A DNA stretch of 64,000 nucleotides, taken from positions 186,001 through 250,000 of the forward strand of contig CAXXYG010000016.1 of the NCBI GenBank assembly GCA_963666575.2, written 5' to 3'. Positions 45,723 to 54,226 of this stretch are shown here, one piece after another; the stretch's first letter is position 1; every line of letters starts with the position of its first letter. The translations under genes were made by a program, and so were the position numbers. The DNA comes from JABMQB01 sp963666575. Its GTDB lineage: Bacteria > Bacteroidota > Bacteroidia > Bacteroidales > Prolixibacteraceae. The notes beneath the pieces were generated by a model. The model did no database searches. It saw nothing but the letters and a program-made list of their open reading frames with translations, and was not told where the DNA came from.

Positions 45723-46826
45723 ATGAAGGATAGATTAATAACCATCGTTTCTTTGCCTCAATCAAAAGCACATTTTTTAAAAGAATTTCTCGAAGGTAAA
45801 GGCATTAAATGTATACTTGAAGACGTCAGCCCCATTGAAGGGTCAGAGTCTATGGGCAAGCGGGTAAAAATCATTGAAAAAGATTTTGATGCTGCCATAC
45901 CTCTAATGAATGAATACCTGGGAATTAAACCTGCACCTGTTAGATCGGAGAATGGTAATTCAAGCCATATTTTAGTGCCGATTGATTTTTCCAGCAGTTC
46001 AGATAAAGCCAGTCGGTTTGCATTTTATACAGCAAAACATTTAAATAAAAAACTTGTTTTTATCCATTCGTATATAAACCCGATTACTTACTCTGTCCCT
46101 TACAGCGATATTTATGCCTACGACACTTCGTTGTATACAAAAATTGAAAATGCCGAAAAAAACGCACATGATAAAATGGAGGCATTTATAAACAAACAGA
46201 TAAAAGTTATTGGGAAAAAAGAATGGAACAGCATTCATACCGAAATATTTCTAAAATCGGGAGATGCCGAGACCGATATATTGGCTTATTCAAAAAAACA
46301 TCAATCAAGTTTAATCGTAATTGGTTACCGTGGTACTAATAAAAACACAGAAAACATTTTGGGAAGTGTTTCAGCCGATGTAATCTCAAATGCCACAGTA
46401 CCAGTGTTGGTAATTCCTGAAGAGTCAGCCGATTTTAGCTTAAAATCAACCAAAAAAGTACTATATGCTACTAATTTCGACCAAAATGACTTTGTAGCTA
46501 TCGATAAATTAATGGGATTACTGAAGTCATTCGACAGCAAAATTATTTGTACCCATGTTGATAATCAGCCCAACGAGTGGGATGTGGCTAAGCTCGAAGG
46601 TATGAAAGACATTTTAGCTCAGAAATACAACAAACAATTTGAATGCCAAATGCTTACTGGGACTGATTTACTTTCTTCCCTCGAAAATTTTATTTCAGAA
46701 AACAATATCAGTTTATTATCACTTACAACACATAAACGCAACATGTTTACAAAACTGTTTAATCCAAGTGTTGCACGGAAAATGTTATTCCATTCCAATA
46801 CACCATTATTGGTATTTCATGCTTAG
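45723..46826 (+). CDS. Tandem universal stress protein with N-terminal DUF2007-like domain
   Basis: 367 residues. Residues 1-70 (TIVSLPQSKAHFLKEFLEGKGI, ILEDVSPIEG) resemble the DUF2007 putative signal-transducing domain that recognises short peptide or nucleotide-like ligands. Two UspA domains follow: the first (HILVPIDFSSSSDKASRFAF, ending GYRGTNKNTENILGSVSADVI) keeps a G-2x-G-9x-G(S/T)-like ATP loop; the second (KKVLYATNFDQNDF) is weaker. Cytosolic; role in stress survival by family. Single gene, convergent with an SDR gene. Confidence 0.88.
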   Translation: MKDRLITIVSLPQSKAHFLKEFLEGKGIKCILEDVSPIEGSESMGKRVKIIEKDFDAAIPLMNEYLGIKPAPVRSENGNSSHILVPIDFSSSSDKASRFAFYTAKHLNKKLVFIHSYINPITYSVPYSDIYAYDTSLYTKIENAEKNAHDKMEAFINKQIKVIGKKEWNSIHTEIFLKSGDAETDILAYSKKHQSSLIVIGYRGTNKNTENILGSVSADVISNATVPVLVIPEESADFSLKSTKKVLYATNFDQNDFVAIDKLMGLLKSFDSKIICTHVDNQPNEWDVAKLEGMKDILAQKYNKQFECQMLTGTDLLSSLENFISENNISLLSLTTHKRNMFTKLFNPSVARKMLFHSNTPLLVFHA

Positions 46827-46850
46827 GACCGACCTGGCTGGTTTTGTTCG

Positions 46851-47876
46851 TTAAGTATTTTTTTCAGACTTAAAAAAGGAGGACGTTTTTTGAATGGTTT
46901 CTGAGATAGATTGGTATGTAAAATCAACATAATCTGATATTTTACTGCCATCGAAATAGTTTTTATTGTTGGCACTCATTGCGGTATCTCTTGTAATCAA
47001 TGGTTTTTTAAATGTTAACAAGCTAACAATTGCTATTAACCTCCAGGCTACACCCATTAAAAAATCTGATGCAAAATAACGTGGTGCCGGTTTTCCCAAC
47101 GATTTTGCAATCGTTTGAAATATTTCGTGAAAACTTATATTTTCAGCACTTAATAAAAACCGTTGATTTTTACAATTTTCAAATCTCGTGTCACCCATTA
47201 AAGCAACCATCACTTTTGTTACATCAGTAACAGCCACATAACCTGTTACACCTTTGGTATAAAACTTTAATCCATCGTTAACAGTTTTAAACAGTTTGGG
47301 GCTACCATCGTTCCAGTTACCCGGCCCCAAAATTATCGATGGATTAACAATTATACAATCTAAGCCTTCTTCAATTCCCCGCCATATTTCGGTTTCCGAA
47401 AAAAACTTGCTCTCGGAATATCCCGAATGTTTTTTTGATGGAATCCAATTTGTTTCTTCTGTAATTGGTTCATCTCCCTTTTGTTTTCCCAGGGCTGCAA
47501 CAGAACTTACATAACACAATTTTGAAATATTTTTTTCAATACAAACATTTACCAAATTGGCTGTGCCTTCCACATTATTTGTAATCATTTTTTTCCTGTC
47601 GGAAGGATCAAATGAAACAATGGCTGCACAATGGTACACTTCTGTAGCCCCATTGAGGGCATCTTCTAATGAATAATGGTCGAGGATATCGCCATTTACC
47701 CATTCAATTTTATTAAAAAGCTGTTCGGATTTATCAGAATAAAATGAAAATATTTTGAGTACCTGCTTTGTATTGCTGGAAACCCGTTTTAAGGCTTTTA
47801 CTTTTTTACCTGAAGAAATCAGGTCAAACAAAAGATGAGCTCCAACCAAACCCGTGCCACCAGTTACAAAAATCAT
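46851..47876 (-). CDS. NAD-dependent epimerase/dehydratase (extended SDR)
   Basis: 341 residues. Rossmann motif VTGGTGLVGAHLL at residues 4-16 and catalytic SGYSESKFFSE (YxxxK), as in dihydroflavonol-reductase-like proteins. Such proteins reduce or epimerise sugars, sterols or other carbonyls; no substrate can be chosen. Its stop is 24 bases from the stop of the stress-protein gene. It follows the PNPOx-like gene by 17 bases on the same strand. Confidence 0.87.
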   Translation of the reverse strand: MIFVTGGTGLVGAHLLFDLISSGKKVKALKRVSSNTKQVLKIFSFYSDKSEQLFNKIEWVNGDILDHYSLEDALNGATEVYHCAAIVSFDPSDRKKMITNNVEGTANLVNVCIEKNISKLCYVSSVAALGKQKGDEPITEETNWIPSKKHSGYSESKFFSETEIWRGIEEGLDCIIVNPSIILGPGNWNDGSPKLFKTVNDGLKFYTKGVTGYVAVTDVTKVMVALMGDTRFENCKNQRFLLSAENISFHEIFQTIAKSLGKPAPRYFASDFLMGVAWRLIAIVSLLTFKKPLITRDTAMSANNKNYFDGSKISDYVDFTYQSISETIQKTSSFFKSEKNT

Positions 47877-47893
47877 AAATTATATATTTTATT

Positions 47894-48376
47894 TTATGAA
47901 TTCCAGGGAGTTATAGCTTTAGCCCCAAACTCTTTTGCCGAAATTTTATCTATCGGAACTTTAATTATCCCCACATTTTTTACCGCAGGCTCGCTAAATT
48001 TAAACTCCCTGCCGCTATATTGTTTCATAAATTGTTCGAGGCACCGCACTTTTTCATCAAAATCTTCCACAATCTCAGCAGTTCCTTCAATGTTTACTGA
48101 TTGCGATTTTACCCTGTAGCTACAACCAACCTGAACATCCTGATACGCCAATTCTTCACCCAATGTCCAGTTTATACAAACATTCGGATTTTTTAAAAGA
48201 GTGTCCCACATCCGTCCGGATTGTGCCGAATGTAAAATTATATTTTCACCATCGAGGGCAAAATTCATTGGTAAAACATAGGGCTGTTCTTCGTCAACTA
48301 AAGCCAGATAACATGTTTTACATGAAGTAATTACTTTGTTTATTATAGCCCTGTCTGTTATTGCATATGTCCTCAT
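47894..48376 (-). CDS. Pyridoxamine 5'-phosphate oxidase-like FMN-binding protein
   Basis: 160 residues with the split-barrel FMN fold: CYLALVDEEQPYVLPMNFALDGENI, HSAQSGRMWDTLLKNPNV, then SVNIEGTAEIVED. The subgroup includes NimA-like nitroreductases and F420/heme-binding relatives. Ligand not defined. It lies 9 bases downstream of dnaG, so it is probably co-transcribed with dnaG and the SDR gene. Confidence 0.85.
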   Translation of the reverse strand: MRTYAITDRAIINKVITSCKTCYLALVDEEQPYVLPMNFALDGENIILHSAQSGRMWDTLLKNPNVCINWTLGEELAYQDVQVGCSYRVKSQSVNIEGTAEIVEDFDEKVRCLEQFMKQYSGREFKFSEPAVKNVGIIKVPIDKISAKEFGAKAITPWNS

Positions 48377-48385
48377 AATAAAAAA

Positions 48386-50344
48386 TTACATAAATTCCCG
48401 ATTACCCAATTTATCTCTTAAATATTTTTCAACTTTTTTAAGATTCATATAAGTCGATTGGGCTTCAAAAATCTTCTCAAAATTATTCTCAGCCGAAGCT
48501 ATATTTATTTTATCCTCCTCCAAAGAAAGCAAATCTTTCACTTTCCTAAGTTTGTATTCATTAATAATTTTGGGAACCAATACATCAAGAATGTCTTCTT
48601 CTCTTTCGGTAAAAGCACCTGCCTTTGTCCAACGTTTACTTTCCACAAATTTTTCAGACAATAAATCACTCGCCAGCTTACTAACTTTTTCATTCGGATG
48701 ATTTACAAAATACTTCAGAGGGTTAAATGATTCATCTCCAATTTTATTCTTAACTTCATTAAGCATAAAATTAAACGTCTTATTATCAGCCCCCAAATCG
48801 TCCTTCTCAATTTCATCAATAATAAATTCACCTGTGAGGACGACTCTGGGTTTTTTATGTTCTTCTTCTATTTCAAAAATAGGAGTTGTTGCAAATTTTA
48901 AAAGATACCTTAACAATTCACGTTCTTCGATAACCAGTTTTTTGGTTTTACCTGGCTGTACTTCCAGGATTGTTTTTGGTTGAGCTTGTTTAGTGGCTGC
49001 ACGGCGTTGAGCAATTTCCGTTTTTTTGCGGACATCATCATTTTGCTGCCTCTTCTGTTTTCTAACTTCTGTATATAAAACCTCTTCGCCAACACCTAAT
49101 AGGCTACTGCATTCTTTAATATAAACCGAACGCGTAATTGCATCAGGGATTACTGAAACCGAACCAATTATATCGTTGATTAACCGGGCTTTGGCAACAG
49201 GGTCATTTTCTGTCCCTTCTAATAACAAATTGGTTTTAAAACGGATAAAGTCAGCTTCATTTTTTGAAATATAATCTAAAAATTCTGTAGCAGAATGAGT
49301 TTTTGCAAACGAATCGGGGTCTTCTCCCTGAGGCAACAAAAGTACTTTTACATTCATGCCCTCCTCTAAAATCAAATCAATTCCTCGTAACGATGCTTTA
49401 ATCCCGGCAGCATCACCATCGTATATAATAGTAATATTCGTCGAAAATCGTTTGATAAGCCTTATCTGGTCGGGAGTTAAAGCAGTCCCCGATGAGGCAA
49501 CAACATTTTTTATTCCAGCCTGGTGAAGCGACAATACATCGGTATATCCCTCAACAAGGTAGCACTTATCAACTTTGGTGATTTCGCGTTTTGCCTGAAA
49601 AATCCCGTAAACAACACGGCTTTTGTGATAAATTTCTGATTCAGGAGAATTTATATATTTGGCTGCCTTGAGGTCATTTTTCAGAATTCGCCCACCAAAA
49701 GCAATTACCCTTCCGGCTAAATTATGAACCGGAAACATGACCCTGCCGCCAAAACGGTCGCGTACCCAATCATCGCGTTTGATAGAAAGTCCTGTTTTTT
49801 CAAGAAATTCCATTTTATAACCTTCTTTCTGCGCTGCATCAGTAAAAACACTTTTGCCTTCAGGGCTAAAACCCAATTCAAAAGATTTTATAATATCGTC
49901 GCGGAACGACCGTTCCCTGAAATAACTTAACCCAATAGTCCTTCCTTCATTTTCTTCCCACAAATACCTTGAGAAATATTTTTGAGCATATGATGTAACA
50001 ATCATCATACTTTCGCGGTCATCTTTTAATTGTTTATCTTCCTCTGTTTCCTCGCTTTCAATAATCTCTATGCTGTATTTTTTAGCCAGAAACTTTAAGG
50101 CTTCAGGATAAGAAAGTGTTTCATGGTCCATTATAAAATTGACAGAATTACCACCCTTGCCGCAGCCAAAACACTTAAAAATACCCTTAGCGGGAGATAC
50201 AGTAAACGAAGGCGTTTTTTCATTGTGAAAAGGGCACAAACCCAAATAATTCACCCCCCGCTTTTTAAGAGTAACAAAATCGGAAACTACTTCGGTAATT
50301 TCAGCAGCATCCAAAATTCGTTCGATAATACTATGGTCAATCAT
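48386..50344 (-). CDS. dnaG: DNA primase
   Basis: 652 residues. N-terminal CHC2 zinc ribbon (Cys37, His40, Cys58, Cys61 in LCPFHNEKTPSF...FKCFGCGKGG), catalytic core with the TOPRIM Glu in LVEGYTDVLSLHQAG and the acidic IYDGDAAGIKAS, then a Gln/Lys-rich linker and a helical C-terminal DnaB-interaction region. It makes RNA primers for replication. No rpoD or rpsU neighbour, unlike the classical macromolecular synthesis operon. Divergent from cobB. Confidence 0.97.
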   Translation of the reverse strand: MIDHSIIERILDAAEITEVVSDFVTLKKRGVNYLGLCPFHNEKTPSFTVSPAKGIFKCFGCGKGGNSVNFIMDHETLSYPEALKFLAKKYSIEIIESEETEEDKQLKDDRESMMIVTSYAQKYFSRYLWEENEGRTIGLSYFRERSFRDDIIKSFELGFSPEGKSVFTDAAQKEGYKMEFLEKTGLSIKRDDWVRDRFGGRVMFPVHNLAGRVIAFGGRILKNDLKAAKYINSPESEIYHKSRVVYGIFQAKREITKVDKCYLVEGYTDVLSLHQAGIKNVVASSGTALTPDQIRLIKRFSTNITIIYDGDAAGIKASLRGIDLILEEGMNVKVLLLPQGEDPDSFAKTHSATEFLDYISKNEADFIRFKTNLLLEGTENDPVAKARLINDIIGSVSVIPDAITRSVYIKECSSLLGVGEEVLYTEVRKQKRQQNDDVRKKTEIAQRRAATKQAQPKTILEVQPGKTKKLVIEERELLRYLLKFATTPIFEIEEEHKKPRVVLTGEFIIDEIEKDDLGADNKTFNFMLNEVKNKIGDESFNPLKYFVNHPNEKVSKLASDLLSEKFVESKRWTKAGAFTEREEDILDVLVPKIINEYKLRKVKDLLSLEEDKINIASAENNFEKIFEAQSTYMNLKKVEKYLRDKLGNREFM

Positions 50345-50455
50345 GGTGTAAAAGTAGCCAATTTTTAAGAGGGTTATTCATTCCACAAAAAAAATATAAC
50401 TGAGCTATTTTTTATAAATTCGGAACGGTTATCTTTATAAATATAAATTTACAGC

Positions 50456-51145
50456 ATGCCAAAAAAACTGGTCATATTTAGTGGTGCAGGAATTAGCCAG
50501 GAAAGTGGGTTTAAAACTTTCCGTGAAATGGGGGGTTTATGGGAAGAATATGATGTAACTGAAGTTGCCAGTCCTGAAGCCTGGTATAACAATCAGGAGC
50601 TGGTTATGCAGTTTTACAACGAACGACGCAAACAGCTTTGGAAAGCAAAGCCAAATGCTGGGCATTATGGTGTGGCTAAACTCGAAAAGTTTTTTGACGT
50701 TACAGTTATCACTCAAAATATCGATGACCTGCACGAACTAGCAGGAAGTACAAATGTACTCCACCTGCATGGCGAATTACGCAAAGCACGTAGCACTGTT
50801 GATCCAAACCTGGTTTACACACTCGATAATTGGGAACTGAAAACAGGCGACCTGTGTGAAAAAGGAAGTCAGTTACGTCCGCATATTGTTTGGTTTGGTG
50901 AAGCTGTTCCTGCAATGAATGACGCTATCCCAATTGTTGAAAAGGCCGATATTTTTGTTGTTATTGGCACCTCACTCGCCGTTTATCCTGCAGCAGGGCT
51001 TATTAATTATACACAACCAGGCATCCCAATTTTTGTTATTGACCCAAACCACACCAAAGTATTTTTGGAAAATGTAACGTATATCCATGAAAAAGCGGGA
51101 CAAGGTGTTAATGAACTAATTGAAAAACTTCAAATTTTTATCTGA
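50456..51145 (+). CDS. cobB: NAD-dependent protein deacylase, sirtuin class III
   Basis: 229 residues. Motifs: FSGAGISQESGFKTFR (NAD binding), TQNIDDLH, and catalytic His105 in LHLHGEL. Tyr54 and Arg57 in FYNERR match the Tyr-Arg pair that gives SIRT5/CobB desuccinylase activity. The usual four zinc cysteines are missing: between HLHGEL and LRPHIVWFGE only GDLCEKG has a Cys, as in other Bacteroidota sirtuins by memory. One base separates its stop from the next gene. Confidence 0.93.
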   Translation: MPKKLVIFSGAGISQESGFKTFREMGGLWEEYDVTEVASPEAWYNNQELVMQFYNERRKQLWKAKPNAGHYGVAKLEKFFDVTVITQNIDDLHELAGSTNVLHLHGELRKARSTVDPNLVYTLDNWELKTGDLCEKGSQLRPHIVWFGEAVPAMNDAIPIVEKADIFVVIGTSLAVYPAAGLINYTQPGIPIFVIDPNHTKVFLENVTYIHEKAGQGVNELIEKLQIFI

Positions 51146-51146
51146 A

Positions 51147-51767
51147 ATGAAAAAACAAGTCATCCTTATAACAGTATTTATTCTTTTAATAACAAGTGCT
51201 TTTGCCCAACGGTTCGAAGGAGGAATACTTGCTGGTTTTAATGCAACTCAAGTCGAGGGAGATATTTATAAAGGTTATAATAAACCCGGTGTACTTATAG
51301 GCGCTTTTGTTCAAACCGATATTGCGCCTGCAATTTTTGCAGGAATGGAGATAAAATACTCTCAAAAAGGGGCACGCAATCGGATTGACCCAAAAGCAAC
51401 CGAACCCGAAAAATACATTATGCGATTAGGTTATGCCGAAGTCCCTTTTTTTATGGGTTTCAGAACAAATGACCGGGGGGCAATAATTGCGGGAGTTTCA
51501 GCCGGATATTTGGTACATTCAAAAGAATTTAATGAAAATGGAGAATATGCCGTTGAAGACCAGGACCCATTCAACAGCCTGGATTTACAGCCCTTTTTGG
51601 GCTTTCAGTTTGATATGTTGGATAATTTAAAACTTGACCTCCGATTGGCTTATTCAGTTTTACCAATTAGGAGCCATCCGGGAGAAAATGCAACCAATTA
51701 TTATTGGCTCGATAGCCAGTTTAATAATGTTTTATCATTAGCAATTTATTATCGGATTGATAGATAA
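51147..51767 (+). CDS. Outer-membrane beta-barrel protein (PorT-like)
   Basis: About 206 residues from ATG 51147, which starts the signal peptide (MKKQVILITVFILLITSAFAQ); an ATG at 51120 lies inside cobB and is rejected. The rest is alternating beta strands typical of the PorT family (GGILAGFNATQVEGD, GLEIKYSQKG-like strand, FQFDMLDNLKLDLRLAYSV). It probably forms a small outer-membrane barrel. Coupled to cobB by a 1-base gap, but a functional link is not obvious. Confidence 0.85.
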   Translation: MKKQVILITVFILLITSAFAQRFEGGILAGFNATQVEGDIYKGYNKPGVLIGAFVQTDIAPAIFAGMEIKYSQKGARNRIDPKATEPEKYIMRLGYAEVPFFMGFRTNDRGAIIAGVSAGYLVHSKEFNENGEYAVEDQDPFNSLDLQPFLGFQFDMLDNLKLDLRLAYSVLPIRSHPGENATNYYWLDSQFNNVLSLAIYYRIDR

Positions 51768-51777
51768 AGCCTTAAAA

Positions 51778-52203
51778 TCAGGAGTTAACCATCCAATTTG
51801 AAAAAACATCAAGGTAATTCCAAAACGATAAAATTACTTCATCGGGTAAATTTTGTTTTAACAATACCTCTCGGTAACAATTAAGCCATACAATGCGTGC
51901 TTCGACCGTAATTTTAAAAGGAAGGTGCCGGCTGGCCATTTGAGGACGCCCCCTATTGGTATTAAAATACTGAGGGCCACCCAGTATCTGAATAAAAAAA
52001 TCGGCCGAATTTTCTTTTGCTTTTCCAAGGGCAATTTCATTTTTGGGGAATAACTCTTTAATTGAACTTTCCACCAATAAATCATAATGATCACTCACCA
52101 ATTGCCTGACACCCTTCTCTGTCAACAATGTCAAAAATTGCGGGGTAGGAAGAGTTACTCCAGGCCTTTGCCCCTTTAAATACGATGTTATATTTAGCTC
52201 CAT
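51778..52203 (-). CDS. Truncated-hemoglobin-like globin
   Basis: 141 residues. The truncated-globin pattern is visible: FFIQILGGPQYFNTNRGRPQMASRHLPFKI with proximal His93, then EARIVWLNCYREVL. The N-terminal A-B helix region is looser (EKGVRQLVSDHYDLLVES). Likely O2/NO binding in the cytosol. It is convergent with the barrel gene and follows the AraC-type gene on the same strand. Confidence 0.75.
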   Translation of the reverse strand: MELNITSYLKGQRPGVTLPTPQFLTLLTEKGVRQLVSDHYDLLVESSIKELFPKNEIALGKAKENSADFFIQILGGPQYFNTNRGRPQMASRHLPFKITVEARIVWLNCYREVLLKQNLPDEVILSFWNYLDVFSNWMVNS

Positions 52204-52281
52204 TCTGTTCTTCAGTGTTATTCTTTTCTTTTAAACAAAATAGTAGCAAGTAGGTTGAAAATAATAATAAATTCTTTTGTA

Positions 52282-53151
52282 TTAAACCGGAACGTAAATT
52301 TCAGTCACCAACTTTTCAGGTTTAGTATTACCAGGGGTATTCAAATATTTTTCAAAACTTTTAACATCGCGTAATTCGAATCCACTCTCAGGCAACCATT
52401 TCCCAAAAATATAATCGTAGCTTTTTGTAAAATTTTCATAAGGGCCTTTATGAGTAAATATTGCATACCTGCCTCCCTCAATATCCTGAACACCAATTTC
52501 TCCCTCAGGTTTTACTTCTTTTGAAATAACAATACATGCATCGTACCTTAACTTATTTGGTTCGGTAATTTTGGGGTCATCGTGGCTAATCCCGATAAAT
52601 TCATTTTTAAATCCAAACAAACGGTTCTTTTTAGCAAATTCACAAACGGTATTCCATGCTTTTCCTGCACTCTCACTATAATTCCCTAACATTTGGGCAT
52701 AAATAACTTTTTTAGGTTTTAACTCTTTGATTTTAGGCTGCAAACTTTTTAGATTTTCCATGGCTTTATAAATTGTTTTTGAACTTTCCACTTTTACTAG
52801 TCTAGAAGTATTATGTTTAAACTCGATTGGAGATATTCCGAAGCGTTTTTTAAAAGCTTTATTAAACGACGTTGGATTTTCATAACCAACTTTAAATGCC
52901 ACATCATTTACAGCCATTTCAGAATACCTCAACAGGCTCACCGAAGTTTCGAGCCTTAATCTGACAATATATGCCCCTAATGATTCTCCCAAATGTGCAC
53001 GCATAATGCGGTGAAAATGAAAAAGTGAATAATTCCCAATTGAAGCCAGTTTTTCGATTTCTAAACTCTCATCAAGGTGATTGGTAATATAAAGGATAAC
53101 TTTATTGATCCGTTCGAAATAATGCTGTTGAGTTTCGTGTTTTAGTGTCAT
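52282..53151 (-). CDS. AraC-family regulator with GyrI-like effector domain
   Basis: 289 residues. Two HTH motifs at residues ~25-110 (IEKLASIGNYSLFHFHRIMRA; VNDVAFKVGYENPTSFNKAF), then a GyrI/SOUL-like ligand-binding domain (KKVIYAQMLGNYSESAGKAW to GRYAIFTHKGPYEN). This is the Rob/SoxS-type arrangement with the DNA-binding half first. It probably senses a small hydrophobic compound. Located 78 bases upstream of the globin gene on the same strand. Confidence 0.92.
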   Translation of the reverse strand: MTLKHETQQHYFERINKVILYITNHLDESLEIEKLASIGNYSLFHFHRIMRAHLGESLGAYIVRLRLETSVSLLRYSEMAVNDVAFKVGYENPTSFNKAFKKRFGISPIEFKHNTSRLVKVESSKTIYKAMENLKSLQPKIKELKPKKVIYAQMLGNYSESAGKAWNTVCEFAKKNRLFGFKNEFIGISHDDPKITEPNKLRYDACIVISKEVKPEGEIGVQDIEGGRYAIFTHKGPYENFTKSYDYIFGKWLPESGFELRDVKSFEKYLNTPGNTKPEKLVTEIYVPV

Positions 53152-53215
53152 AAAAAGAGAGTAATTAATCCATCAAAAATACCTAAAGTTTCACCTAACA
53201 TGTTTTCCCATCTTG

Positions 53216-53905
53216 CTAATTTTCGGCATAAGCAAGTGTTGCAATACTAATTTTTGTATTCTGTGCTTTTTGAACCGCCACAACACATGCTTCGAGGGTT
53301 GCTCCAGTAGTAACAACATCATCGATAAGCAGAATATGTTTCCCTTTAAATATTTCAGGATCAGAAACTTTAAAAATATCTTCAACATTTTGCCACCGTT
53401 CAAACCTGGTTTTCCGTGTTTGGGTTGAAGTATATACTTTCCTTACTAAATTTTTACTTTCAACTGGCTTATGCAAAACCTTGCTGATACCCCTCGCAAT
53501 CCATTCACTTTGGTTATATCCTCTTTGTTTCAGTTTTTTGGGATGTAATGGAACAGGGACAATAAAATCGACCGAGGCATAATGTGAATTTTTTTGCAAC
53601 TCAAATCCATAATTAATCCCAATTTCAAATCCAACCTCTTTTAATCCTTTGTATTTTAAAAAATGAAGTATTTTTTGGTATTTACTTCCTTTTCTGAAGA
53701 AAAAAAAGGAAGTAGCACTTTCAATTTGAACACGCCCCCAAAAAAGTTGCTCAACTATATTTCCCGATTCATTGTAAAAATTTGTTTTAGGCAAATCAGC
53801 TAAACATTCAAGGCAAATAAATTTTTCAGATGTGTACAATTTGTTTCCACAAATAATACACAAATCAGGAAAAAATAATTGTATTAAATTTGAAAAAAGT
53901 GTCAA
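53216..53905 (-). CDS. comF: ComF-family phosphoribosyltransferase-like protein
   Basis: 229 residues. N-terminal zinc-binding cysteines (LCIICGNKLY, FICLECL), then a PRT domain: VPVPLHPKKLKQRGYNQSE and the PRPP loop LLIDDVVTTGATLEAC. ComF is linked to DNA uptake in naturally competent bacteria, but is also kept in non-competent ones. No other competence gene nearby. Confidence 0.93.
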   Translation of the reverse strand: MTLFSNLIQLFFPDLCIICGNKLYTSEKFICLECLADLPKTNFYNESGNIVEQLFWGRVQIESATSFFFFRKGSKYQKILHFLKYKGLKEVGFEIGINYGFELQKNSHYASVDFIVPVPLHPKKLKQRGYNQSEWIARGISKVLHKPVESKNLVRKVYTSTQTRKTRFERWQNVEDIFKVSDPEIFKGKHILLIDDVVTTGATLEACVVAVQKAQNTKISIATLAYAEN

Positions 53906-54226
53906 AACAACATTTTTTGCTGAAAGAAATAAAAAGATGTTTCTTATTTACGTCAAGTTAAAACATAATTATTAAAAATAATAATAATTTCAAACATTTG
54001 CATTTCGCACCTAACTGACTCAATTTTTGTTAGTTTGCGAGAGGCAATAAATAAAATCCTAATAATTAATATGGTTACAATTAGGTGATTGATAAAAAAA
54101 AACAGTCATGAATATATGAATCCTTTCTAAATAAAGTTTGAGTAAATAAATCATATTCATTCAAATAATAAATTACTAAATTTGGGACTCTTATAAAATA
54201 AACCTAAAAAAGCTAAACGTTCCTTT
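53906..54226. other. Intergenic region upstream of the cytochrome fusion
   Basis: About 320 AT-rich bases between divergent genes. TAAATTTG at 54177-54184 resembles the Bacteroidota -7 element (TAnnTTTG), about 40 bases before the start codon, but no well-spaced -33 TTG is seen. No RNA structure or open frame noted. Confidence 0.4.
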
